A stretch of DNA of 64,000 bases, taken from contig OZ018415.1 in assembly GCA_963969595.1 (NCBI GenBank), positions 11,036,001-11,100,000 on the forward strand. The letters are read 5' to 3'. Shown one piece after another: positions 36,463 through 47,546 of this stretch; the first letter of the stretch is position 1, and every line of letters begins with the position of its first letter. Both the position numbers and the translations under genes were made by a program. The notes beneath the pieces were generated by a model. It worked only from the letters and a program-made list of their open reading frames with translations. It did not search any database and was not told the DNA's origin. Origin of the DNA: Neckera pumila. Lineage: Eukaryota > Streptophyta > Bryopsida > Hypnales > Neckeraceae.

Positions 36463-39400
36463 ATGGCCAAGGAGGAAGCTCCCACTTCTCTCTTCGAGGT
36501 ATTTTAGTGTGAATGAAAGGGCTCCCCTGCTTCTTCTCAGACGTACACTGACGATGTTGTAAAATACTGGAAGCTCTGTGCCAAAAATGGGAGAGCAATG
36601 GTTCACAACTCCTAGCACGCTGTGACCATTCGTCTTGGCTTTTTTTAATTTTTGTGTTGTGGTCAGCCCCCTCTAGATTCGAAGGTGAAGCAGGCGCGGG
36701 AGGCGTTGGTGGGCATGGGGTTGCCTTTGGAGTCGGTGGAGCAGGCTGTGAAGAAAATTCACGGTGCGTTCTTTGGAATTCGCGAGTTTGGTTAAGTTGT
36801 GATTGATTGCTATCGAAAGAAACCATGTAAAGAAGTTAATAGACGTTGTTGGAACGGTAATTGACTTTTTAGCTTCCTTCATTTCCTGACTTCCAGCGTC
36901 TATGGTTCGATGTTTTGATTTCGTATTTCTTGGATTTCGAACGTCGTTTGAAGTGTCCACCCGCGTTCAGGCGTCCGAAACTCTCAAAATGATCTGTTTT
37001 GCAGAATTTGGGGGTGACCTCAATGCTACTGCATCTTACGCCCTTAGCCTTAGCACTCCTCAAGCGGAGTGTATCGAAGAACATCTTTCCGATGTAAGCA
37101 TCTGAGCGCCCGCCCTTTGGCTTGCTTTTTCTACGAACGTTAGTCCAGGTCATCGGAAATAAGGGACTAAGAGTTTTCTTTTTAATTGTATTGTTTGCAG
37201 GATATGATTTCAAGTGACGAGGAAATTGGGGATGAACCCAAAGAGGTGTGGGTGGATCCCATCTGCAGGATTTTTCAGAGTCCTTCTGAAGCAGAAAAAG
37301 AAACAACTTCTCTCAATGGTGGAAGCTCGGCAGTGGCAGCAGCAGAACTGTCAGCGGTCCCAGCGATGGTGAATTCCATAGTGGCTGTGGTACCTGAGGC
37401 TGGTTGTTCGCGCCAGTGGTCTCTGGAGAATGCCACTAAGCGGGAGACGTTTTTCTTGGACATGGGGTTCCCGTTTGACCTTGTGCAGCGCGCTATTCGT
37501 CACCATGGTGTGTGCTTTCCTTCTCTTATGTAATCTTTTTTGTTTTCTTTGTATTCTCCTTAGCTTTATGCATGTTCGGAGTCTCGTCACAGGAACCCTT
37601 ATTGGTTCTTAGTGGGTCTTGCAGGTTTAGAAGCCGATGATTCTATTTTGCTGCAGTTCTTAATCGATTACAATAAAGAGAATAGTGCTGCACCAAGTGC
37701 TCAACCTGACATAGCTGCGGAAGCCGAAGAAAGCGACTCTGACGAAGAATTGAGGAGCTCAGTACGCCAACTTGTTGCAGGGCGATCTTTGAAGACGTCT
37801 GCGAAAAGTTATCGGTTACCGGAGGGTAAGGACAGCGATTCCGATTCCGATTCCGAAGCGGGGATTTCATCAGATTTTGTACAACCATCCCCTCTATGCA
37901 GCAGGGAGGTTCCACTGAATGGAGGTCACAAGGCTGCCATGCAGAGCTTAGGGTTCGCACCTGCTTTGATAGAGAGAGCTGTACAAGAACTGGGACAAGG
38001 GGTAGAGTATGACATGCTTCTAGAGTATTTGCTCTACCTCTCCGCCCAGCCACACGCAGAAGCGTCAACGTCAGTTAGTCCATCACGATGCAGAGAGGAC
38101 AACACACTGGAGAAGCTCACGACAGAGTTTCAGTTCCCTACTATGGCTGTTGAGAAAGCCATGGGCATTTGCAGTGAGAATTTTTTTGCTTTGTGCCTTT
38201 GGCATCTTCATTTTGCTTTTTCAATGAAACCTTGAAAATGTTAGTTCAATGCGTTTTGCTTGCTTGCACTTGACGTTGTTAGAAATTCACAAGCATTTGG
38301 AGCATTTCTGATATTTTCTTGTTGAGGGTTGCAGAGACCCCCTTGTGGAATGCATCTCAAGAGCAAATTATGGACGTGGTTGATTTTCTTGCTGCTCATA
38401 TGGAAGACCTACTTCAGGTAAGTGATCATATTGTGAATGTAATTGCACTATTACTTCAATTTTAGTCAGTTCTCTGTCGAATACTGAGTCTTCCGAAACG
38501 TTTCTAGTGTTAGTACTGCCCTGACTGTGCTCATTTCGTGATTTGCAGGAAGATCCCTTTGGAGGGAAAAGCAATCTTCCCGATTCCGATGACAGCGATA
38601 CTGAAGAAGAACAAGAATTTTTCGATTGGGGAGAAGAAGGGCTTTCCCGTGATCCTTCATGTTGGAACCAGGAAGGAGGGGGGAAGAGCGGTAAACGGAA
38701 ACTTGACGAGAGGGGTAAAGAACCAGCTCACAGTGGCTGGCCTGGGCGCCCGAAGGGAGCTGTCAGTGGTGGTCGATTGAAAAAGCCAACAAGTATATCT
38801 AAGTAAGCTCTTTGCTCTTTGCATGAGGATACTATTTTTTTAAGGGTTTTGTTGCATTCTTATTTATGTTAACTTGGGTTCACTAGCTAACATTTATTGT
38901 GGTTGGAATGTCAGGGCTAAAGCTGCAGCATTACCTGAAATCAACAAGCAACGATGTGCTATTGGGTTTGGACTTCCTGGTCAACCGATTGTGAAGCAAC
39001 GTTATTTGAAAGAAGATGTGAAAGGAGCTCCCTTCTTCTACTTTGAGAATGTAGCAGGGATGCCAGTGGGCGAGTGGAAGAGAATTCAGGTGCATCTGTT
39101 TGACATTGAGGCTGAGTTTGTAGATGCCATGCACTTCTCAGCATGTCGGCGATCTCGGGGATACATCCACAACCTCCCTATAGAAGGCAGGAAGAAGCTT
39201 ATCAAAGATCCTCCGATGACCATCATGGATCTCATGCCACAAACAAAGCCGTTTTGGCCAGAGTGGGACAAGCGAACGAAATTGAATTGCATCAACACAG
39301 TGAGAGCATCGGAGTTTTTATCAAAGCGGCTTGGCATTGTTGATGGAACCGGGTACTTCCTTGTGATGTGTTTATAGTTCTGTCTTTGCATTGTTTGAAT

Positions 39401-40709
39401 GAGTGCTAAGTGCATGTTATTTAAATATGATCTCCAACATTGTTCATGCAGTTTCTGAAGATTATTCAAAAACAACACCTGATTCCTTTTTATAATGGTT
39501 ATTTATATTGGAATTGTTCATAATCGGAGGCTTGTGTATGGATTGATATATTTTTTAATTTTGACTGCTCTGTTGAGTTATGCTTCTTGAATAGCCACCG
39601 TGAGGATAAAAAATTTATACGGTGATAATTGCGACGATTGTGATAGGACTCAGAAATTGCAGCTTAGTATTGAGGAGCAGAAGAATTATCTGAAATGGTG
39701 CTGCAAGTTGAACCTTGTGTGGACTTCCCCAAACATCCCCAGTCCTGTCGAGGCAGATGAGATTGAGGTAAGAACTACACTCTCTGTGCGTTTACTGTGG
39801 GCAGTACCCTGTTTTATATCTTGATGTAGCTATTTCTTGTACCATATTTTCAAATGTCTCGAGGACTAATTATACATGTCTGTACACTCAATCAATAATT
39901 TTGTTTTTCAACTTGTTAGCAATTGCGCAGAAAAATATAGATGCCTACCTCATATTTGTGATTTTGGAAAATGTGACGTTAATTGTAATAATTAGGATTA
40001 GATTCAGTGTGCAAGAGTGATTCTCAATTTGACCTTGATATCTTAGAAATGGAGGAAATTTGTTTCAGGACTCAGGTCGAAATATGGCTTTTTAAATCTG
40101 TTTCAGGTCAACCTGTTTTAACTGAGAGGTTGAGTGGTGCCACTTGAAACTGATATTTGTGTGTGGATGATGCAGGCAATGTTGGGGTTCGATAAAGATC
40201 ACTCGAGGCACTGCTTCAGCCATACAGCACGATACAAAGCATTGGGAAACAGCTTTTCTGTGTTCACAGTGGCTTATCACTTTTCTGTGTTGAAGCCCTT
40301 ATATCCGAAGGGGATTAAGGTATTGTCGCTGTTTTCAGGAATTGGAGGGGCTGAAGTAGCTCTTCACAAGGTTGGGATCAATCTGAACGTAGTGGTGAGC
40401 GTGGAGATAGAAGAGGGAGCGCGTCGCTGCCTGCAGACATGGTGGGCCCTAACGAATCAGAAAGGCTATCTTGACCTGGACTATCACGATGTGAGACAAT
40501 TGACAAGAGATGTCCTGAGCAATCTTGTAGACAAGTATCGTGGCTTTGATTTCATTGTTGGTGGGAGCCCATGCAACAACTTCACTGGAAACAACCGTCA
40601 CACGCGCATAGGACTTGACGGTGAGCATTCGACTATGTTTTTTGAGTTCTCACGTATTGTTGCGACTGTTCGTGAGCTCACCCTTAAGTTACCAGAAAAT
40701 CACCGGTGA
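36463..40709 (+). CDS. DRM: DRM-type DNA (cytosine-5) methyltransferase
   Basis: This is a de novo cytosine methyltransferase of the DOMAINS REARRANGED class, the nuclear enzyme of RNA-directed DNA methylation. Ten exons: 36463-36498, 36667-36763, 37005-37093, 37201-37507, 37625-38173, 38335-38417, 38549-38802, 38915-39352, 39605-39767, 40176-40709. All introns are GT-AG, phases agree, and the total is 849 aa. The start is GCCATGG with an in-frame TGA just upstream. N-terminal UBA-like repeats lie near residues 16-60 (ALVGMGLPLESVEQAV), 150-190 (FLDMGFPFDLVQRAI), 275-315 (MQSLGFAPALIERAV) and 335-387. An acidic, serine-rich linker follows. The catalytic half has the permuted order: FFYFENVAGMP and RSRGYIHNLPIEGR first, TKLNCINTVRASEFL, then RYKALGNSFSVFTVAYH, then SAM motif I LSLFSGIGGAEVAL, and last GGSPCNNFTGNNR with the catalytic Cys near residue 805. 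Arabidopsis DRM2 is about 626 aa with three UBA domains, so this protein is longer. The family call is secure; DRM1, DRM2 or DRM3-like placement is not. Confidence 0.95.
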
Positions 40710-41739
40710 CAAGGCATCAACACGGATAGCCAAATAGGTTGATGTAATTGAACAATTGTAAAGTATTGCTATTATCAGCAATGACATTCTACAACATTTT
40801 TGTATTGAATTTCCTGTGCCAAGTTTGAGAGAAGAAAAATGGTGCATCCTGATGTATGATCACTGCTTTGGATAGTCAAAAGGCAATGTACACCTCATTG
40901 TTAATGTGCACAGTATTCAGAAGAGGGGTAAAAGAGCTCATTAGTTGGTGGCGGGTATGAATAATGGCACCATTGAGTGTTCATCCTCACTCTGTTCCGC
41001 CTTTGTAAGAGTGTTCATAACATGGCAGAAGTCGAGAGTGCTTTCAAGATCTTATTGCTGCTGATTTCTCTGCCCTCCCACACAAGGGCCATTGCATTTT
41101 TCTGTTGCAAAGTTCAAGGGTTTGAATATGATGCTGGGCTGATCCTTGCACCAATAGTAGAGATGTTATAGAGGAGATGTTTCCTTTGCGTATTGGTGTT
41201 CACTCCTACTTGAGACTGGTCGTATCATAGGTCAATGATAAGCCCAGTCCCTGTGGCGATTAATTGCCACTATGGTGCTCACGAGTATGTGAGTGAATAG
41301 TTATGCTAACAGTGTCATCAGGATATACAATAAAATTGGTAAGACATGAGTGGATGTGTATCTTTGGGTATAGATGTGCTTTGCATTCTGCTGGGGCAAG
41401 TAGTTTTACTGACGATTAAAGGTCTCCTTTAACCTGAACGCAGATTTTCAGCTCTTCAAATGAATGTCTTGATGTGTCAGATGCAGAATGTATGGCTTCA
41501 ATTTTCATGTGCAGACTAGGGTTTCTTAGTGACGGCATTGAGGAACCGATGGTGCCTTGGCTAGTGATGGATGAAAATTAATGCGGTGGATGAGCGTGGC
41601 AATTTCCCCTTAGTAAGCATGTTACCTGGGAATTTTTCAGTTGTAAAAAGGGTTCTGAAGGTGTTACAAAGTCGTGTTTCAGTTTCTTGTGTGTGAAATT
41701 CTTGTGATTGCCACTGGTGCTCAGTTGTTTTGATTTAAT
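40710..41739. other. DRM 3' region, intergenic
   Basis: This is probably 3' untranslated and downstream sequence of the DRM gene. Short frames only; a 64-codon frame at 40977-41171 has no recognisable similarity. Confidence 0.45.
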
Positions 41740-41743
41740 ATAG

Positions 41744-42550
41744 ATATGCAGCCGAAGCTCATGGACGTGAAGTTTTGGAGCTTGTCTGGTGTAATTTTGC
41801 TGATCCATTCCCAACTATTCGTGGCAAATGGTTCGCAGGTTCTAACTGCATGTGGTGGTCGAAGCAGGGGTGGTACATCCCAGGTCTGTTATGTATTGTG
41901 GCATTTTTTTTTTTTTGGCGGGGGGTGTCTTGGTGGCTATCCAGGTGCATATTAACGTCCAGATTTAACCAAGATCATGTTCACTTTGCCCTTGATATTC
42001 ACTAAGTCTTCTCGGGGAAACATGTACAGATCAAACAAAATGAAGCTTGCAGAAGCTCTTTGGAGTTTGTGAGTGAACTGATTGCTTGTGTGCATGGTTG
42101 GTGGGAATTTTTTTGAGATATTGATGACACAAGACATACACAATCAAAACATTAATCTTTGAGACACCTAAAACTGGTACTTTGAAAATTTAGGCTTATT
42201 CATATGGTGTCCAAATAATGTATGCTAAAATGCTTTGGAAGCCTTTACCAGTTGTCAATAAGGTCTAATAAAATAAATCTATGCAACTGTGCTTAGTTGT
42301 GCTTGTGCTCTTTTGTGCTTGCGCTCTGTTGTGCTCAGATGTAGTTGCAGTTAATGACAAGTATATGTGCACCTACCGTAAGCGTAAACAAGCTCAGCGT
42401 TGGGCAGTGATAACCGAAGTTCTTCAGATGAGAAATGCTTGGGCCATGGCTCAGTCGACTCTGCCTCCTCTACCAGAGAGGGACCTCAGTGCGGACGTAT
42501 TTGTGAATGAGGTCCTAAGGATGCGAGGTGCTGTGCTGAACTTCTTAATT
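41744..42550 (+). pseudogene. two unassigned exon-like fragments
   Basis: After a consensus acceptor (GATTTAATATAG) an open stretch reads YAAEAHGREVLELVWCNFAD, then DPFPTIRGKWFAGSN and WWSKQGWYIPG, ending near a GT at about 41,883. After a second acceptor (GTAGTTGCAG, near 42,352) another stretch reads DKYMCTYRKRKQAQRW, AVITEVLQMRNAWAMAQ and TLPPLPERDLSADVFVNE, ending near a GGTGCTG donor at about 42,530. Both look protein-like in composition and lie on the same strand downstream of DRM. I do not recognise the family and could not join them to a start or stop. They may be internal exons of a small gene, of a gene remnant or of a captured fragment. Confidence 0.35.
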
Positions 42551-42559
42551 CGTTGTCTT

Positions 42560-43925
42560 TCACTGAGCAATTTCTGATTTCAGGGCATATCTATTGAGAC
42601 ATTAATTTTCTTGATAAATCAGAAAATTACTTTTAACGAAAGGGAAATTGCTGGCACGAACTCACGAAGCGTTCCTTATGTAGTGTTGCTCATAGGTGGC
42701 GGTGTTGCTCAATTCACAAGTGATGATGCAGTGCAGAAGAAGCTGCGGAATAAATTTAGTAGTTTTGGTAGCACCAGGTGCAACAGAAATCAGCAGACAC
42801 CATGACTCCATTTGTGGAGGGTTAATTGCTCTATAGTTCCAGATTTTTGCCTCAGAGATATGTCATGGCAATGTTCATGTAGAAACAAAGAATGGAACTA
42901 TTTATCTTGTTAGAGTATAATTATTTACTTGACTACCTTGGTGATAGGCCTGTCATGTTTGATTTTCCTCTATCTGTCGTTATTCTGCTCTCATCTAGGC
43001 ACACACCTAATAGAAGATAGTCCTTCAGCCTGGAACAAAGTAGGCATGCAATTTCGAATAGGTAATTAACTACTTCCTGAATTTTTTCCTTTGTGGTCCA
43101 GCAATGGCATTCTCTGCATACTTACCAAAAAATTGTCACCCTCATGTGTTCCTTCATGATTACAGATCTTCATCAACAGGTCTGATATTTCATGCATGTA
43201 ACTGCCACATGTTGGTACAGTAGACGGGGATCTTGTCATCAAGGAGGTACACAAAGGTCAAAATGAAAGAGGTTGCAATTTGGGTGTAATTTATTTAGAA
43301 TTCTAACAGAGACGTGTTGAGAATGGATGAGGTGCTTTCTTCTGGGGACATGGAGTGAAGCTGGCCTTGATGATAGTCTGAGATTTGAACAAGGCAGATG
43401 ATGCAGACCTGGCTAATCAAAGGCAGTGGCATGGGAACTGGTATTGAAGTTCCTGTGTGAGTCGGCAGCTTATGAACTGATATGCAAACCAAGGCTAAAG
43501 GATTCCAGATATGACCGCCTTTCTGGAGCTCAACTTTCTCAGAAGGTGGGCAACTGGTGTGATTGTGGCTGGAGGGATGGAACCAGGTATTGAGGTTTAG
43601 GGTCTGTCTCCTGCATTTCACAGTCAAAATGTAGAGGCATTTGTTTTGACCCAGTTCAATTACTGCATCACCCATCGGATACATAGTTACTGTGCAAAGC
43701 CACTATGGCTCTGTCTTGTTCATTTTCACAGATTGTACCAACAGACAGTCTCTTTGCACCAAATGAATTCATGGTCATATTAAAAAACGAATGTGTAAAA
43801 CAAATTAATGTTGTATACTGGAGGGACAGTCCAACTTGGAAGCATCGGGGATACTGTTATGGTGTGGAGCACATTGGCACGTCATCGTCTCTAATTGCTC
43901 TGTAGTAGGGGAGCGATTGGGCTCC
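42560..43925. other. intergenic, no gene recognised
   Basis: Frames up to 129 codons (minus strand, 43295-43684) occur but have no recognisable motif or splice context. A plus-strand frame at 43705-43905 follows a TTTCACAG acceptor-like site but is also unrecognised. Confidence 0.4.
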
Positions 43926-44890
43926 TAGATTCACAACATGACATCTCAAAATTGTCCAATCACACATGTACACATCATGACATCTCACATATGTCCACTC
44001 ACACATGTCTATGCAACATGATATGTGTGAATTTGTCCCTTCAAGAAGTCTGGAATTGTCCAATCACAGGTGTGCATCATGACAATGTGAAATCTGATTC
44101 ATTTGTTCAATTACATTTATATGCAACTTGACAATGAAGTTTTGAGTGGAAGCATGTAGTAAATGCAGGTTAGTGAGGTTTGAGTATTGTCCAATCACTT
44201 GTCATTTGAAACGGTTGAGTGGAAGCATGTAGTAAATGTAGATCTGCTCATGGCAGTCTTGTCTTTGGAAAAGGTGACGTGGAAGTTGCTTACTTCAAAT
44301 ATAGGTTCATTACAGGGTTTTTTTTTCATTTTTAATGAAGTGTCAAAGTGAATATATTGAATATTATAGTGATGCTCCAAATTTCAACATTCATCCACAT
44401 ATTGGATAGAAAACATCATATTAGTACATATCAGATATCCATAATTCAATTTTCATCCACAATTTGGCGATTTCATCCAAGGTTGTTTTTTATTTGAATT
44501 TTTTTGACAATTTCTACCTTTTTAGTACCGTTTTTTCCTATATACGTGGTGCTAGGCCATAAAATTTGGTGCAATTTTGCACCAAATTGCCAAAAAACAA
44601 CATTGGTTCATTATCCATTATTCCGTTCACATGTCTTTGCAATATGATGTGTGAACTTATCCCTTCAAGAAGTGTGGAATTGTTTAATCACATGTCTACA
44701 TCATGAGTTCATGACAATGTGAAATCACATTTATATGCAACTTGAGAGTGAGGTTTTGAATATTGTTGTTATCTGAAAGGATTGAGTGGAAGTCACATGC
44801 AGTAAATGCAGGTTCATCTACTCATGGCAATTTTGTCCTTGGAAAGGGTTGAATAAAAGTTTTCTTCAAACATAGATTCATCAAGTTTGA
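43926..44890. repeat. degenerate tandem duplication, about 0.6-kb period
   Basis: Blocks near 44,010-44,300 and 44,640-44,885 share the same order of phrases: TGTGAATTTGTCCCTTCAAG against TGTGAACTTATCCCTTCAAG, GACAATGTGAAATC, ACATTTATATGCAACTTGA, and GGATTGAGTGGAAG with GCAGTAAATGCAGGTT. Within the first block the unit AATTGTCCAATCACA also recurs several times. It is non-coding. Confidence 0.7.
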
Positions 44891-47546
44891 TGTGTGTTCA
44901 TGATAATCTATGCACAGTAAATGTTGTGCATTAGTGTTGTCATGCTGAGAGGGATTTGAAACCTTCAAGGCATATATGTAGGGAACCATGCATTTGGCAC
45001 CATATTTGACTCCTACAATACAAATTATGTACATGAATATGACGAGGCATACAATTGGATTTATAATTCAACAATTAAAATCTTTCATTTGAACGTTATT
45101 TTAACATTTAAACCTTATTTGAATCATGGTTATAGGAAACTTTTATACAAATCATGCTCAAATATGGCACCATATGGATAGAATTTGTGACTTTTTTGTG
45201 GATTTTTAGACACCTATTAGGTGCAATAATGATTCAATAGGAAGTGCTACGTGTCATTAAATCTAGATTAGATGAGGTCAAACTTTTATCTCTATATAGT
45301 TCTAAACTTCTCTTCATGCCCCTTCTATATCAAATACACAAAAAATAGCATTTTCCAACCACAATTGGATTTCCCATAGCTTTCTCGATTAATTTATTGG
45401 CCAAGTTTGTCATTTGTTTCAAGGTGATTGTTTTTATCTCAACAAGTGTCAATAGATGAGATCTGATCAAGGTAGGCAAAACATGTGAATTGTGAAGTTC
45501 TAAAACATGTAAGCATTAGAAAAGAATTGAACCCCAAAAGAGGCCGCTTTGTAATGCAAAAATTTGGGTGGAAAAAGCCTTTACAACTTACTAATTAGGC
45601 CAAGAATTCTATGATTAAATCAAAAATTTATTGTCATTACTCAATCCATCTCCATGATCTCTCAAATTAGTAGGTGGGAAGAGCCTTCTTAAATCACTAA
45701 TTGGATAAGAATTGCATTATGAACTCAAAAATTTGTCATCATTATCCAATCTAACTTCAAGATATCATAAATTTCATAGTGGTTTCTTCATGAAGGATGG
45801 AGCACATGCCAAGTGGTGGTTGTAATGAATCTATAATTGCTCTCATACTCATGCAATTACATGCAATTAGTACTAAAATTGGTAAAAAAACTCAAGGCCT
45901 CTTTTGGGGTTCACTTCTTTTCTAATGTTACATATGCTATTCAGTGGAGGAAATAAAATTTTGTTTTTTCATTGAAATCACCCCCTTCTCCTCATGCATA
46001 GTCTCCAATGCCTATTGATCACCCTTCACTTCCTCAATTCCTCCCCAAACTGCCATGTATTGGAAAAAAGGCTATAGTTGTAGGCCTGTGGGCTTAATTT
46101 AATTGCTCAACCAAACCTTTTTCTTAAGATGATTATTGAATGAAGCGCTTGGAGCCTCTGTAAAAAAATACCATATGGTCCAAAGGACAAGCAAAAGAAT
46201 ATAATTTGGATAAACAAATCCATATTTGAAATCATCAAAAACTTGCAGCAGGTTGTATTGGAATTAGTAATGAATACTATGAAGATTGTCTGATGCCAAC
46301 ATTCACAAGAGAAAGGATCTTCTTGATGAAATTGGGGAAATTGAAGGCAATAAATTTCAAAACTCGCATGGTTCCCCGAGAGCACAAATATGTAGGCACT
46401 TGTTGACCTAATATTGGAAGGACCCTTGAAGTGGTTTGAAGGTTGTATCTAGGTCTCATACATATTTGCAACCCATTTTTCATCAAGTTCCTTAGTCTAC
46501 GTATTTGCTACGGAATACTACTTTCAACTATAGGACTGAAGGCAAACTAGCTTTTAATTTTGCTGAGATTGTTAAAGATAACTAGAACCCTCATTAAGAA
46601 GCTTTGATTGCCTTGCCAAAATAGGCTTCTTCTTGTGCATTGTAATGGGATTTGTAGATAACGCTTCTTTTTCAAGCAAGTATAGTTTCTAGTTCTTTTT
46701 TTTCAAGACTCTGTCTTTTGATAGGTTGTCAAATTGAAAGTTGGTTCTCCTAGACATCCTAGTCATACTATTAGCTCCTTTTGAATAGCCACTATTAACA
46801 CTGCTTGCGGACTGGACTTTGCAACCTATTTGTCTCCTAATTTGAGACCTACCAAATTTTGTGTCTATTCATTTAGGTTAGCTTCTTCTATGCTTTTTTA
46901 TTACCAATTTTGGAATGAAACGCATGCCTATCATATAAAGATAAAATAGGATTGCATGATGAGTACACATCAAATGAATGTGAACCTCACAAATTTCAAT
47001 TCATGAAATTTGCAAAATTCCACAGCTTTGGAGCTTCTTTGAATGCTTGATGTGATTTCATAGAGCTTTGTGCTGATGAATGTCACAATATTTGGCACTC
47101 ATAATCATGGCAATTTAATGATATTGATGATCAAATCTCTTCAATGTTGTTGGACATTGTCATGAAGAGATCCAGTGAGTGAAGGTAAACATATCACACA
47201 TGACAAGCTCTTTTCATTATTTACAACAATCATAGAGGTTACTGGTAAGACTTTCATTTCGATAAGTTCTATACAATATTCCTTGTGATTCTCATTGGCC
47301 AATGCACAACCATTGTTACATATTTCATCCTATTCACTGCTTTCTATACCAATCGTATTCATGCAAAATTAGGGACCTTAATGTAAGTTGCAATTTCATT
47401 TGTTATTGCTTGAACTCACGCTTGCAAATTACGTGTATAAGGGGAGGAAATAACACTGGAAGCGAGGAGGGGCACAGATCCGTGGATATTCATAGCAACT
47501 GCAAGCAGGCACAAACACGTAGCATGCATGACACTACTCAGTTATA
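44891..47546. other. intergenic, weak gag-like trace only
   Basis: No gene is supported. Near 46,420-46,540 a plus-strand frame (GPLKWFEGC, then VSYIFATHFSSSS) vaguely resembles a gypsy gag but has several stops and is too weak to call. Confidence 0.4.

Noticed and set aside
36055..36826. Minus-strand frames of 153-187 codons over the DRM 5' region
   Set aside because: They overlap DRM exon 1 and the first introns on the other strand and reflect GC-rich composition.
46107..46486. Possible retroelement gag trace
   Set aside because: Only short WF-containing phrases between stops; not distinguishable from chance.
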